DNA of 64,000 nt from Alphaproteobacteria bacterium (GTDB lineage: Bacteria > Pseudomonadota > Alphaproteobacteria > Rhizobiales > Rhizobiaceae), in contig BOKV01000020.1 in the NCBI GenBank assembly GCA_016861165.1, forward strand, positions 1 through 64,000, in the 5' to 3' direction. Shown piece after piece: positions 24,036-34,166 of this stretch. Within the stretch, counting starts at the first letter, position 1. Every line of letters begins with the position of its first letter. The notes beneath the pieces were generated by a model. It saw only the letters and a program-made list of their open reading frames with translations, ran no database searches and had not been told where the DNA came from. A program made the position numbers and the translations under genes.

Positions 24036-25258
24036 GCCGCGTCCTCGACCCCCGCCGGCAATCCGGGTGCGTTGGAGCCTTGCAGGAACTGCCGGATCGC
24101 GCGGCAGGCCTGGCGGATGCGCTGGGTGTTCTCGACCAGCGCGATGCGCACATGGCCGTCACCGTGCTCGCCGAAGCCCACGCCCGGGCTGACCGCGACC
24201 TTCGCGCGCTCGAGCAGCAGCTTGGAGAATTCGAGGCTGCCGAGCGGGCGGAACCGCTCCGGGATCGGCGCCCAGGCGAACATCGAGGCGGCCGGCGCCG
24301 GCACCTCCCAGCCCGCGGCGGCGAGGCCGCGGATCAGCACGTCGCGCCGCTCGCGGTAGAGGGCGCGCACCTGATCGACGCAGTCCTGCGGCCCGTTCAG
24401 CGCGGCCACCGAGGCGACTTGGATCGGCGTGAAGGCGCCGTAGTCGAGATAGGACTTCACGCGCGCCAGCGCCGCGATCAGCCGCGGATTGCCGGCGGCG
24501 AAGCCGATCCGCCAGCCCGCCATCGAGTAGGTCTTGGACATCGAGGTGAACTCGACCGCGATCTCCTGCGCCCCCGGCACGGCGAGGATCGACGGCGGCG
24601 GGTCGTCGTCGAAATAGATCTCGGCATAGGCGAGATCGGAGATCACGAACACCTCGTGGCGGCGCGCGAACGCGACCACCTCGCGGTAGAAATCCAGCCC
24701 CGCCGTCATCGCCGTGGGATTGGAGGGGAAGTTGACGATCAGCGCGGTCGGTTTCGGCACCGAATGGATCACCGCGCGGTCAAGGGCGCGCAGCATCTCC
24801 TCGCCCGGCTCGTGCGGCACCGAGCGCACGGCAGCACCCGCGATGACGAAGCCGAACTGGTGGATCGGGTAGGACGGGTTCGGCACCAGGATCACGTCGC
24901 CCGGCGAGGTGATGGCGGAGGCGAGATTCGCCAGCCCCTCCTTCGACCCGAGCGTGACGCAGATCTCGGTCTCTGGATCGAGCCCGACGCCGAAGCGGCG
25001 CGCGTAGTAGCCCGCGACCGCACGGCGCAGGCCAGGGATGCCCTTCGAGACCGAGTAGCGGTGCGTGCGCGGATCGGCCACCGCCTCGGTCAGCTTCGCC
25101 ACCACATGCGCCGGCGCCCCGCTGTCGGGGTTGCCCATGCCGAGATCGATCACGTCCTCGCCGCGCGCGCGTGCCTCGGCCTTCAGCCGGTTGACCTCCG
25201 CGAAGACGTAAGGCGGCAGGCGGCGGATGCGGTGGAACTCGGCGGGCGCGGCTGGCAT
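24032..25258 (-). CDS. Class I aminotransferase (AlaC/LL-DAP aminotransferase-like)
   Basis: A 408-residue fold-type I PLP enzyme with GMGNPDSGAP, HRYSVSKGIPGLRRAVA, NPSYPIHQFGF, FPSNPTA and SDLAYAEIYFD. The PLP lysine is in SMSKTYSMAGWRIGF. It is in the group annotated as alanine or LL-diaminopimelate aminotransferase and lies upstream of hom, so a role in aspartate-family amino acid synthesis is likely. The ATG at 25258 gives the conserved MPAAPAEFHRIRRLPPYVF start; an upstream ATG at 25318 adds 20 residues of poor quality. Confidence 0.9.
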   Translation of the reverse strand: MPAAPAEFHRIRRLPPYVFAEVNRLKAEARARGEDVIDLGMGNPDSGAPAHVVAKLTEAVADPRTHRYSVSKGIPGLRRAVAGYYARRFGVGLDPETEICVTLGSKEGLANLASAITSPGDVILVPNPSYPIHQFGFVIAGAAVRSVPHEPGEEMLRALDRAVIHSVPKPTALIVNFPSNPTAMTAGLDFYREVVAFARRHEVFVISDLAYAEIYFDDDPPPSILAVPGAQEIAVEFTSMSKTYSMAGWRIGFAAGNPRLIAALARVKSYLDYGAFTPIQVASVAALNGPQDCVDQVRALYRERRDVLIRGLAAAGWEVPAPAASMFAWAPIPERFRPLGSLEFSKLLLERAKVAVSPGVGFGEHGDGHVRIALVENTQRIRQACRAIRQFLQGSNAPGLPAGVEDAA

Positions 25259-25318
25259 GCGGCGGGTCCAGGGTAGGTCGTGGGGCCGCCTAGGCGCATG
25301 TCCGGGCGGACTCGTCAA

Positions 25319-26401
25319 TCACGGCGAATATACCAGCCGCATCTCCGCGCCGCGACCGGCCGGCCCGGGACGCGGCTCGGCGGCGAGCTCGATCGCCTCC
25401 GCCGGCGTGCCCGAGGCGCGCAGCGCCTGCGCGACCGCCTGGGCCCGCGCCAGCGCCAGGCCGAGGTCGCCGCCCGCGGTGTCACGGTAGCCGATGACCC
25501 GTACCGTCGCCGCGCCCCGGCCGGCCGCGAAGCGCGCCACGACCGCGCGCGCCTCGCCCGTCAGCGACGCGGAGCCGGGCGCGAAGGCAAGCGCCGCGCC
25601 CTGGCCCGCCGGCAGACTCACCGGCTGCGTGACGCGCGGCGGCGGCAGGGCGGAGCGGTCGACGACGACCGAGGGGTCGGGAGCCGGGGCGGACGCCGCG
25701 GCAGGCCGCGATGCGCTCGCGGCCGGGGGCGGGGCAGCGACGGCGGTGGGCGGCGGCGCGGCAGCGCGGGCCGGTCCGGCCGGCGACGGCGGCGCCTCCG
25801 CCGATTCGAGCACCGGCGGAGGCGGATCGGGCGGTGGTGGCGGGGGGCGCGGGGCATTCGCCGCCGGCGCCGGCACGGGAGCGGCCTCCGGTTCGGCGCG
25901 CTGGGCCGACGGGGCACCGGCGATCGGCGGCACGGTGGCGGCGGTCGGCGCCGCACCGGGCGGCGGCGGGGGCACGACCGGCGCGACAATCCCCGGCATC
26001 CGCGCGCCCTCCTCCTCGACCCGGCCGAACGGGCTGACCGGCTGGGTCGAGAGCGGCGAGGCCGGCGGCGCCGGCGCAGGCGCGGGCGCCATCCCGACCT
26101 GGCGCGGGGTGACGGGCGGGCCTGCGTGACGCGCATTCTCGCGATCGGCGACCAGCGCCTCGGCGATCTGCCGTCGCATCTCCGCCGGCGGCGGCACCGG
26201 CCGCTGGGGCACGGTGCCCAGATTCGGGTAGGGCCGATCCTCGCCCGGCACCGGCGGCAGTTCCGTGGTCGGCGCACGGCCGACGGCAACGCGCGCCGCC
26301 TCGAGCGGATCGCTGCGCGGACCACATGACACCAGCGTGAGCAGGGCGAGACATGCCCAGCACGCGCGGCCGAATACCGGCCGCTTCGCTTGATCCCCCA
26401 T
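25319..26401 (-). CDS. OmpA-like lipoprotein with Pro-rich linker
   Basis: About 360 residues. The N-terminus has a lipoprotein signal with lipobox LVSC (Cys near residue 24). A very long Pro/Ala-rich unstructured stretch (about 115-265) follows, with runs such as PPPPPPDPPPP. The last 90 residues form an OmpA-like peptidoglycan-binding domain with FAPGSASLTGEARAVVARFA and VRVIGYRDTAGGDLGLALAR. It probably spans from the outer membrane to peptidoglycan. It is divergent from phaC with only 70 bases between the two starts. Confidence 0.8.
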   Translation of the reverse strand: MGDQAKRPVFGRACWACLALLTLVSCGPRSDPLEAARVAVGRAPTTELPPVPGEDRPYPNLGTVPQRPVPPPAEMRRQIAEALVADRENARHAGPPVTPRQVGMAPAPAPAPPASPLSTQPVSPFGRVEEEGARMPGIVAPVVPPPPPGAAPTAATVPPIAGAPSAQRAEPEAAPVPAPAANAPRPPPPPPDPPPPVLESAEAPPSPAGPARAAAPPPTAVAAPPPAASASRPAAASAPAPDPSVVVDRSALPPPRVTQPVSLPAGQGAALAFAPGSASLTGEARAVVARFAAGRGAATVRVIGYRDTAGGDLGLALARAQAVAQALRASGTPAEAIELAAEPRPGPAGRGAEMRLVYSP

Positions 26402-26471
26402 GCCCAGCGCACTAGGGTCCGCGCACATTCGCCAACCTCCCGCGGCCGACGCCGAAAGGACGCCCCGATCC

Positions 26472-28268
26472 ATGGCAGAGGACAAGGCCGGCCAGGCCTT
26501 CAAGATGCCTGACCCCACCCTCTTGTCGCGCAACATGGCCGACATCGCGAGCCGCAGCCAGCGGATCGTGATGGAGTTCCTCAAGCGCCAGAGCGATGCC
26601 CGCATGCCCGGGTTCGATCCGTTGAACATCGGCAGCGCCTTCCTCGAGATGACCGCGCGCATGATGGCGAATCCGGCCAAGCTCGTGCAGGCGCAGATGT
26701 CGTTCTGGCAGGACTACATGCTGCTCTGGCAGAACACCGCGCGCCGGCTGATGGGCGACAGCCCCGACCCGGTGGTCGCGCCGCCGCCGGGCGACCGCCG
26801 CTTCAAGCACGAGGACTGGCACGAGAACGAGATCTTCGACTTCATCAAGCAGTCCTACCTGCTCTCGGCCCGCTATGTGCAGAACGTCGTCAAGGACGTC
26901 GATGGGCTGGACGACAAGACCGCGCAGAAGCTCGACTTCTATGCGCGCCAGTTCGTCGATGCGCTGGCCCCCACCAACTTCCTGCTCACCAACCCCGAGG
27001 TGCTGCGCCGCACGGTCGAGACCGGGGGCGAGAACCTGGTGCGCGGGCTGAACAACCTGCTCGCCGATCTCGAGCGCGGCAAGGGCAAGCTGCACATCAA
27101 GATGACCGACTACGAGGCGTTCAAGGTAGGCGAGAACATCGCCACCACGCCCGGCGCGGTGGTGTACCAGAACGACCTGATCCAGCTGATCCAGTACAAT
27201 CCCACCACCGACAAGGTGCTGAAGCGGCCGCTGCTGATCATGCCGCCCTGGATCAACAAGTTCTACATCCTCGATCTTCGCCCGAAGAACAGCTTCATCC
27301 GCTGGGCGGTGGCGCAGGGCCACACCGTGTTCGTGATCTCCTGGGTCAACCCGGACGAGAAGCTCGCCGAGAAGACCTTCGCCGACTACATGCTGGAAGG
27401 GCCGCTCGCGGCGCTCGATGCGATCGAGCAGGCGACCGGCGAGCGCGAGGTGAACGCGATCGGCTACTGCATCGGCGGCACGCTGCTCGCCTGCACGCTC
27501 TCCTACATGGCCGCGAAGGGCGACGACCGGATCAAGTCCGCGACCTTCCTCACCACGATGGTGGACTTCGAGGAGGCGGGCGAGCTTTCCGTGTTCATCG
27601 ACGAGGAGCAGCTCAAGGCCATGGAGGAGACCATGGCCAAGCGCGGCTACCACGAGGGCCACGAGATGGCCGTCACCTTCAACATGCTGCGCGCCAACGA
27701 CCTGATCTGGTCGTTCGTGGTGAACAACTACCTGCTCGGGCAGGAGCCGTTCCCGTTCGATCTGCTGTACTGGAATTCTGACTCCACGCGCATGCCCGCG
27801 GCGATGCACAGCTTCTACCTGCGCAACATGTACCAGCAGAACCTGCTGGTGCAGCCGGGCCGGATCGAGCTTGACGGCGTTCCGATCGACCTTCGCCGCA
27901 TCAAGCTGCCGGCCTATCTGCTGTCCACGCGCGAGGACCATATCGCGCCGTGGAAGAGCACCTACCGCGCGACCCAGATCTACCAGGGCAAGATGCGCTT
28001 CGTGCTTGCCGCCTCGGGCCACATCGCGGGGGTCGTGAACCCGCCCGACGCAGGCAAGTACAGCCACTGGGTGAACACGGACCTGCCGGCCGAGCCGGAC
28101 GCCTGGCTCGTCGGTGCGACCGAACTCGCAGGGAGCTGGTGGCCGGACTGGCAGCGCTGGGTCGCCTCGCTGTCGAAGGCGAAGGTCGATGCGCGCCACC
28201 CCGGCGACGGCAAGCTGAAGGTGATCGAGCCGGCCCCGGGCAGCTACGTGAAGGTGACGACGCAGTAG
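26472..28268 (+). CDS. phaC: Class I poly(3-hydroxyalkanoate) synthase
   Basis: A 598-residue PHA synthase that polymerises hydroxyacyl-CoA into storage granules. The catalytic Cys333 is in the modified lipase box GYCIGG. The Asp and His of the triad are in STREDHIAPWKSTYRA and ASGHIAGVVNPP. The N-terminal domain carries SFWQDYMLLWQN and FIKQSYLLSARYVQ, typical of class I. The ATG at 26472 follows a GAAAGGA ribosome site; an upstream ATG at 26400 overlaps the divergent gene start. Confidence 0.95.
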   Translation: MAEDKAGQAFKMPDPTLLSRNMADIASRSQRIVMEFLKRQSDARMPGFDPLNIGSAFLEMTARMMANPAKLVQAQMSFWQDYMLLWQNTARRLMGDSPDPVVAPPPGDRRFKHEDWHENEIFDFIKQSYLLSARYVQNVVKDVDGLDDKTAQKLDFYARQFVDALAPTNFLLTNPEVLRRTVETGGENLVRGLNNLLADLERGKGKLHIKMTDYEAFKVGENIATTPGAVVYQNDLIQLIQYNPTTDKVLKRPLLIMPPWINKFYILDLRPKNSFIRWAVAQGHTVFVISWVNPDEKLAEKTFADYMLEGPLAALDAIEQATGEREVNAIGYCIGGTLLACTLSYMAAKGDDRIKSATFLTTMVDFEEAGELSVFIDEEQLKAMEETMAKRGYHEGHEMAVTFNMLRANDLIWSFVVNNYLLGQEPFPFDLLYWNSDSTRMPAAMHSFYLRNMYQQNLLVQPGRIELDGVPIDLRRIKLPAYLLSTREDHIAPWKSTYRATQIYQGKMRFVLAASGHIAGVVNPPDAGKYSHWVNTDLPAEPDAWLVGATELAGSWWPDWQRWVASLSKAKVDARHPGDGKLKVIEPAPGSYVKVTTQ

Positions 28269-28271
28269 CCG

Positions 28272-29462
28272 TCAGGCGACCCAGGCGCCGTCGCGCGCGA
28301 CCACGCGGCCGGCGAACAGCACCAGCCGGCGCCGCGGGTGCTGGCCGATCGCCTCGGGGATCGTTTCCGCCGGCAGGGTGAAGAGCGTCGCGGGCTTGCC
28401 CGCGTCGATACCGTGCTCGGGGATGCCGAGCGCACGTGCGCCATCGCCGCTCACCATGTCGAACAGGTCGTGCAGCAGCGGGTCGGTGCGCCAGTCGATG
28501 CGCCAGTCGATGATCGCGGCGCGCTCGAGCATATCGGCGGTGCCGTAGGGACTCCAGGTGTCGCGCACGTCGTCGTTGCCGCAGAACACCTGCACGCCCG
28601 CCTCGCGCAGCACGCCGAGCGGCGGCAGGGTCGCACCGCCTGCGCCGTGCGTGACCAGCGACACCCCCGCGTCGGCCATCATCGCCGCGGCCGCCTTCTG
28701 CCTGCTCTCGGCGACGCCGCCGAGGCAGAAGCCGTGGCTGATCGTCACCTGTCCCTGCATGCCGTGTGCGCGGACGCGGGCGCAGATCTCCTGCAGGCTG
28801 AACAGCCCCATCTCGGCCGGCTCGTGCAGGTGGATGTCGACGCCTTTGCCGTGACGCTCCGCGATCGCGAAGATCGCGTCGAGCTGACCCTTGGGGTCAC
28901 GGTCGATCTCGCAGGGATCGATGCCGCCGACGAGATCCGCGCCCGCGCGCATCGCGTCGTCGAGCAGTGCCGCGGTGCCGGGCACGCGCATCACGCCGGC
29001 CTGCGGGAACGCGACCACCTGCACCGTGCAGGCATGCGCGTGTGCTGCCTTCGCCGCGAGCACGCCCTCGAGCGCGGCGAGCCCGAACTCCGGCCGGATG
29101 TCCGCGTGCGTGCGGATCTGCGCGGTGCCGTGGGCCACGCAGCGCCGGATGAGTTCGCCCGCGCGCTCGGCGGTGCCAAGCGGCAGGGCGGGCAGCACGC
29201 GCGCGTCGGTCTCGATCCGGCTCATGCGGTAGGGCTCGGCCGCATGCGGCCACCACGGGAGGCCGAACAGCGTCTTGTCGAGATGCATGTGCCCGTCGGT
29301 CAGGCCCGGCAGCACCAGGTCGCCGGCGAGGTCGATCGTGGTTGCCGCGGGCGGTGGCGTATCCGCGCCGATCCCGACGATGCGGCCGACCTCGATCGCA
29401 ATGAAGGCGCCTGCGCGGCCATCGGCGAGCCGCGCATTGGTCAGTACGGTGTCGTACGGCAT
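28272..29462 (-). CDS. Amidohydrolase family protein (cytosine deaminase-like)
   Basis: A 396-residue metal-dependent hydrolase with the amidohydrolase-3/cytosine deaminase architecture: LVLPGLTDGHMHLDKTLFG, IRTHADI, VDIHLHEP, VTISHGFCLGG and a final metal Asp in FCGNDDVRDTWSPYG. Members deaminate cytosine, creatinine or isoguanine, or open related rings; the substrate here is unknown. Its stop is 3 bases after the phaC stop on the opposite strand, so the two genes converge almost without a gap. Confidence 0.85.
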   Translation of the reverse strand: MPYDTVLTNARLADGRAGAFIAIEVGRIVGIGADTPPPAATTIDLAGDLVLPGLTDGHMHLDKTLFGLPWWPHAAEPYRMSRIETDARVLPALPLGTAERAGELIRRCVAHGTAQIRTHADIRPEFGLAALEGVLAAKAAHAHACTVQVVAFPQAGVMRVPGTAALLDDAMRAGADLVGGIDPCEIDRDPKGQLDAIFAIAERHGKGVDIHLHEPAEMGLFSLQEICARVRAHGMQGQVTISHGFCLGGVAESRQKAAAAMMADAGVSLVTHGAGGATLPPLGVLREAGVQVFCGNDDVRDTWSPYGTADMLERAAIIDWRIDWRTDPLLHDLFDMVSGDGARALGIPEHGIDAGKPATLFTLPAETIPEAIGQHPRRRLVLFAGRVVARDGAWVA

Positions 29463-29474
29463 CCCCTGCCCCCG

Positions 29475-30011
29475 CTACTGGTTGCGCATCCGCTCCTGCG
29501 TGACGGCGCGCTGGAGTTCCCGCAGCGCGCGCACGCCCTGACCCGGCAGCGCGTAGCGTTGCAGCCGGTCGCGCGCGGTCTCGGGTTGCAGCGCCGCCGG
29601 CGGGACCAGGGCGGCGCGCGCACCCGGCTCGTCACCGCGGCGCAGCGCATGGGAGGCCGCCCAGAGCGCATCGACCACCTGCTGCGCGGTCGCCTCCGAG
29701 GCGAGGCCGGCGGCGGCGCGCACGACGGGCCGCGCCTCGCGCATCAGTCGGCCTGCCCACTGGTCGGACATCCGCGCCGCCTCGACCGTCGCGATCTCGT
29801 AGAGCAGCAGCGCGTGCGCGGCGTTCGCGGGCTGGTCCTGCAGCTCGTCGTGGCGTTCGACCAGCATGTGGTGCGCCGTCTCGGCGGCCTGGAACAGCGG
29901 TTCGGCGGTGCCCGGCAGTGCGCCGGGGGGGATCTGCACAGTCTCCACGGGGCCTCCGTCGCAGGCGGCGAGCGCGAGGGTACCGGCGAGCGCGCTCCGG
30001 CGCAGGATCAT
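29475..30011 (-). CDS. Putative lipoprotein, function unknown
   Basis: 178 residues with a short lipoprotein signal MILRRSALAGTLALAAC (lipobox LAAC, Cys17). The remainder is helical, with AEPLFQAAETAHHMLVERHD and DALWAASHALRRGDEP, and no recognised domain. The start overlaps the carbonic anhydrase-like stop by 4 bases, so both are probably made from one mRNA. Confidence 0.65.
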   Translation of the reverse strand: MILRRSALAGTLALAACDGGPVETVQIPPGALPGTAEPLFQAAETAHHMLVERHDELQDQPANAAHALLLYEIATVEAARMSDQWAGRLMREARPVVRAAAGLASEATAQQVVDALWAASHALRRGDEPGARAALVPPAALQPETARDRLQRYALPGQGVRALRELQRAVTQERMRNQ

Positions 30012-30559
30012 TCCGCTGCGCGGGAGAGCGCGCGCGCGCGGTATTCGCGGCGGTACTCGGCGGCCAGGCCCGCGTAGTGCGGCGCGGTCTGCTCGAAGAA
30101 CCGGTCGCCCGGCTTGTCGAGCTTGCGCATGAACTGCGCCGGTGCGCCGGCCCAGAGCTCGCCCGGCGGGATCACCTTGTTGGGCGTGAGCACGGAGCCG
30201 GCGGCGAGCATGCCGCCCTCCTCGATCACCGCGCCGTCGAGCACGATCGCGCCCATGCCGACGAAGGCGCGGTTCTTCAGCGTGCAGGCGTGGATGATCG
30301 CCATGTGCCCGACCGTGACGTCGTCGCCGATGATGCAGGGATGCGTCTCGCGGTTCACGTGGATCAGCGTGCAGTCCTGGATGTTGGTGCGCGCGCCGAT
30401 GCGGACGCTGTTCACGTCGCCGCGGAGGACGCAGTGGAACCAGATGCCGGTGCCCTCGCCGATGTGGACGTCACCGATCACGGCGGCGGTGGGCGCGATC
30501 CAGGCCGTGTCGTGGATCGTCGGCATGATGCCGCGGAAGGGGAAGATGGGGCCGTGCAT
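30008..30559 (-). CDS. Gamma-carbonic anhydrase family protein
   Basis: A 183-residue left-handed beta-helix protein with hexapeptide repeats: AWIAPTAAVIGDVHIGEG, IWFHCVLRGDVNSVRIG, TNIQDCTLIHVN and GHMAIIHACTLKN. The three zinc-ligand His positions (IHVN, GHMA, IHAC) are present. The group includes PaaY/CaiE-like proteins and carbonic anhydrases. The ATG at 30559 is better spaced from GAGGAG than the one at 30565. Confidence 0.88.
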   Translation of the reverse strand: MHGPIFPFRGIMPTIHDTAWIAPTAAVIGDVHIGEGTGIWFHCVLRGDVNSVRIGARTNIQDCTLIHVNRETHPCIIGDDVTVGHMAIIHACTLKNRAFVGMGAIVLDGAVIEEGGMLAAGSVLTPNKVIPPGELWAGAPAQFMRKLDKPGDRFFEQTAPHYAGLAAEYRREYRARALSRAAE

Positions 30560-30645
30560 CGGCATGCTCCTCAGCGTGCAGGGGGCCGCGCCGGTCCCCC
30601 GACAGTCCTGTACCGGTCCGGTGACCGTAGCCGGAACCCGGCGGC

Positions 30646-31098
30646 GTGTCGCGCCGGGCAGGCATGCAGGGCTGCCCTGCCGCCCGACCGTCCGAAGCTC
30701 GCGCGGCGTCGCCCCCGGACGAGATCGCGCTGGTCGAGAGCGGCAGTCGCGGCCTGCCGGCACTCCTCGAGTCGGTCGCGCTTGCGCCAAGGGATCGGGT
30801 GTTCGTGGCGTGGGGCGAGTGGGGTGGCTCCCTTGCCACGCTCGCCGGTCCCGACGGCATCTCGGTCGAGCCCGTGCCGACCGACGATCGGGGCAACCTC
30901 GATCTCGGCGCCGCGCGTGCGACGGCGGATCGCCGGGTGCGCCTGGTCCTGCTCACATGGTGCCCGGCGACCGACGGCACGGCGACTCCGGCCGCCGAAG
31001 TCGGGCTGCTCGCCCGGGAGACCGGCGCGACCTGGTCGGGCGGTGCCTGGCGGCCGCGCCCGGATGCAGGCCGTTTCGAGACCGGCAAGGTCTACCAG
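30646..31098 (+). pseudogene. Class V aminotransferase fragment
   Basis: A plus-strand frame with a middle portion of a fold-type I aminotransferase of the cysteine desulfurase/isopenicillin epimerase kind: GDxxxVxVAWGEWGGSLATL-like, VEPVPTDDRGNLDLGAAR, RLVLLTWCPATDGTATPAAE and VGLLARETGA. The lysine-bearing part and the N-terminus are absent, and the residues after RETGA do not continue the fold. It runs straight into the tail of a minus-strand MFS gene, which looks like a deletion junction. Confidence 0.45.
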
Positions 31099-31099
31099 G

Positions 31100-31481
31100 G
31101 CGCACCCCCCATGCCGAGGACGGTGAGGACGCCGACGGTGAGACGCAGCATCGCCGGCGTGTCAGCGAGCGGGGCGGCGGCAAGGTCGAGGGCGTAGAGG
31201 AGCCCGCCGACGGCGGCGACCGGGGCCGCGCCGCGGCGATCCACGACGATGCCGGCGAGCGGGCTGGCCGACTCCCCAGGCGATGTTCTGGATCGCGACG
31301 GCCAGGGCGAACACCTCCGGCCCCAGCCCCGTGCCTCCGAGAGCGGTGCGGTGAACAGTCCGAACGTGCCGCGCCGGCCGAAGCTGAGCAGCGACGGCGC
31401 GCAGCCGGCCGCAAGCGCGACGCCGAACGCGAACGGGAGCATTTCGGCGCAGCCGGGCGACGCGGCGCGGTGCTTCGGCAT
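31100..31481 (-). pseudogene. MFS transporter, frameshifted and truncated
   Basis: Begins with an ATG behind AGGAG and encodes an MFS N-terminus (FGRRGTFGLFTAPLSEARGWG). A missing G near 31325 then shifts the frame for about 25 codons (PEVFALAVAIQNIAWGVGQP). An extra C near 31257 restores it (SPLAGIVVDRRGAAPVAAVG). The product ends about 125 residues in at the aminotransferase fragment, so most of the transporter is lost. It is divergent from the TetR gene, as intact MFS-TetR pairs usually are. Confidence 0.6.
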
Positions 31482-31558
31482 CGTCTGCTCCTGCCAGCTT
31501 CTCCGGCGCGACGCTGGCACGACCGCACGATGCCCGCCATTCACCGGCGGGCATAACG

Positions 31559-32220
31559 ATGCGCGCGCGTCACGCACTGCGGGGGACACGCGCAGCCGCA
31601 TCCTGCTCGCGGCGGAGGCGATCTTCGCGCGCAACGGCGTGCGGGCGGGCAGCCTCGACCGCATCGCCGAGCGCGCGGGTGTCACCAAGCGCATGCTCTG
31701 CCATCACGTCCGCAGCAAGGACGACCTGATCGCGGCCTGCCTCGCCGAGGCGGGCCGCGCGACGGCGCGGCGCCGGCAAGCCTGGCAGGAGGACGCGCGC
31801 GGTTCCGTCGCCGCGTGGGCGCATCAGGTCCTGCACGAGATCGGCGCGGCCGCGGCGAACCCGCGCTGGCGCGGCTGGGGCTTCCTCCGTGCGGCGATCG
31901 AGCTGGCCGAGCTGCCGGGCCTTCCCGCGCGCCGACTGGCCGCGGCGTACAAGCGCGATCTCGAACGCCGGCTCGCCGATCAGCTTCGTGCGGAAGGCCT
32001 GCCGGAGCCGGAGGACCGGGCACGCTGCCCGATGCTCGTCCGCGACGGGGCGGCCATCCGGGTGATCGTCCACAGGGATGCGAGCCATGCCGCGGCCGCC
32101 CTGCCGCTGGTCGGACTCGTTCTCGATCCGCGCCAGCCGGTCCGGTCCGCAGCCGCGAGCTCGGCCGCTGCCGCAGCCGATGCATCGCCGGAACGGGCCG
32201 AATCGCCGGGGATCGCATGA
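31559..32220 (+). pseudogene. TetR-family regulator, start likely frameshifted
   Basis: A full TetR helix-turn-helix (RILLAAEAIFARNGVRAGS, then LDRIAERAGVTKRMLCHHV) and about 130 residues of ligand domain are present in one frame. The only nearby ATG (31559) is in a different frame, and the next in-frame ATG is about 330 bases upstream inside the MFS gene. A one- or two-base change near the GGGGG run at 31581-31585 would explain this. A non-standard start cannot be excluded. Confidence 0.55.
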
Positions 32221-32309
32221 CTGCACACCAACCGTGCCGGTCGGCCGCCCGCGGCGTGATCCGGGGGCGGTCGTGCAGCCCCCGACCGCCGCGGTCGCCG
32301 GCGCTGCCG

Positions 32310-34166
32310 TCACCTCCGCCGGAGCGCGCCGACGTCGCGAACGGCCCCGCGAGCCGCGCTGGTCGTCATCGCCGCATAGGCGCGCAGCGCGGCGGAGACA
32401 TGCCGCCTGCGCGGCAGGGCGGGCTGCCACGCGGCATCGCCGCGCGCATCCATCGCCGCCCGGCGCCGCGCCAGCTCCGCATCCGGCACCGCGAGACGGA
32501 TGGACCGGGCCGGGATGTCGATCTCGATACTGTCCCCGTCCTCGACCAGCCCGATCGTTCCGCCCTCGGCCGCTTCCGGCGAGACATGCCCGATCGAGAG
32601 CCCGGAGGATCCGCCGGAGAACCGGCCGTCGGTCACCAGCGCGCAGAGCGTGCCGAGGCCTTTCGACTTCAGGTAGCTGGTCGGGTAGAGCATCTCCTGC
32701 ATGCCCGGTCCGCCGCGCGGCCCCTCGTGGCGCACGACCACGACGTCGCCCGGCTGCACCGCGCCGCCCAGGATCCCCTCGACCGCGGCATCCTGGCTCT
32801 CGAACACGCGGGCCGGGCCGGCGAAGCGGAGGATGCTCGCATCCACACCTGCGGTCTTCACGATGCAGCCGTCCTCGGCGAGGTTGCCGCTCAGCACCGC
32901 AAGGCCGCCGTCGGCGGAGAACGCGTGCGCCGCGGCGCGGATCACGCCGGCCTCGCGGTCGAGATCCAGCGTGTCCCAGCGCTCGTCCTGGCCGAACGCC
33001 TCGGTGGTCCGCACGCCGCCCGGCGCGGCGCGGAAGAAGCGCCGTGCCGTGTCGTCCGCGCTGCGCCGCACGTCCCATTGCCGCAGCGTCTCGGCAAGCG
33101 TCGGCGCGTCCACCCGGCTGACCGAGGTGTCGAGCAGCCCGGCCCGATCGAGTTCCCCCAGGATGCCGATCACGCCGCCGGCGCGGTGGACGTCCTCGAC
33201 ATGCACATCGGCGACCGCCGGCGCCACCTTGCAGAGGACCGGCACGCGACGCGACAGCCGGTCGATGTCCGCCATCGTGAAGTCGACCTGCCCCTCCTGC
33301 GCGGCAGCCAGCAGATGCAGGACGGTATTGGTGGAACCGCCCATCGCGATGTCGAGGGTCATCGCGTTCTCGAAGGAGGCGCGGCCGGCGATGCTCCGCG
33401 GCAGCACCGACATGTCGTCCCTCTCATAGTGCTGGCGCGTGATCTCGACGATCCGGCGCCCTGCCTCGAGAAACAGACATCGGCGGTCGGCATGCGTGGC
33501 GACCACCGTGCCGTTGCCCGGCAGCGCCAGGCCCAGCGCCTCGGTGAGGCAGTTCATCGAGTTCGCCGTGAACATGCCGGAGCAGGAGCCGCAGGTCGGG
33601 CAGGCGGAGCGCTCGATGACCTGCACCTCGGCGTCCGTCATCGCGGTGTCGGCCGCGGCGACCATCGCATCGATCAGATCGACCGCCCGCTCCCGGCCGC
33701 GATGGACGACCTTGCCGGCCTCCATCGGTCCGCCCGAGACGAAGATCGTCGGCAGGTTCAGCCGCATCGCGGCCATCAGCATGCCGGGCGTGATCTTGTC
33801 GCAGTTGGAGATGCAGACCAGCGCGTCGGCGCAATGGGCGTTCACCATGTACTCGACGCTGTCGGCGATCAGCTCGCGCGACGGCAGGCTGTAGAGCATG
33901 CCGTCATGGCCCATTGCGATCCCGTCATCGACGGCGATGGTGTTGAACTCCTTTGCCACACTTCCGGCCGCCGCGATCTCGCGCGCGACCAGCTGCCCCA
34001 GATCCTTCAGGTGGACGTGGCCGGGCACGAACTGCGTGAAGGAGTTGGCGATCGCGATGATCGGCTTGCCGAAATCCTCGTCGCGCATGCCCGTCGCACG
34101 CCACAGCCCCCTGGCGCCGGCCATGTTGCGGCCGTGGGTCGTGGTACGGGAGCGGTACAGCGGCAT
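32310..34166 (-). CDS. ilvD: Dihydroxy-acid dehydratase
   Basis: A 618-residue Fe-S dehydratase of branched-chain amino acid synthesis that makes 2-oxo acids from 2,3-dihydroxy acids. Cluster ligands are in [11 protein letters not shown] and [45 protein letters not shown] and [16 protein letters not shown] are typical. It belongs to the longer E. coli-type IlvD (about 615 residues). It starts [20 protein letters not shown]. No neighbouring ilv genes are in the window. Confidence 0.95.
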   Translation of the reverse strand: MPLYRSRTTTHGRNMAGARGLWRATGMRDEDFGKPIIAIANSFTQFVPGHVHLKDLGQLVAREIAAAGSVAKEFNTIAVDDGIAMGHDGMLYSLPSRELIADSVEYMVNAHCADALVCISNCDKITPGMLMAAMRLNLPTIFVSGGPMEAGKVVHRGRERAVDLIDAMVAAADTAMTDAEVQVIERSACPTCGSCSGMFTANSMNCLTEALGLALPGNGTVVATHADRRCLFLEAGRRIVEITRQHYERDDMSVLPRSIAGRASFENAMTLDIAMGGSTNTVLHLLAAAQEGQVDFTMADIDRLSRRVPVLCKVAPAVADVHVEDVHRAGGVIGILGELDRAGLLDTSVSRVDAPTLAETLRQWDVRRSADDTARRFFRAAPGGVRTTEAFGQDERWDTLDLDREAGVIRAAAHAFSADGGLAVLSGNLAEDGCIVKTAGVDASILRFAGPARVFESQDAAVEGILGGAVQPGDVVVVRHEGPRGGPGMQEMLYPTSYLKSKGLGTLCALVTDGRFSGGSSGLSIGHVSPEAAEGGTIGLVEDGDSIEIDIPARSIRLAVPDAELARRRAAMDARGDAAWQPALPRRRHVSAALRAYAAMTTSAARGAVRDVGALRRR

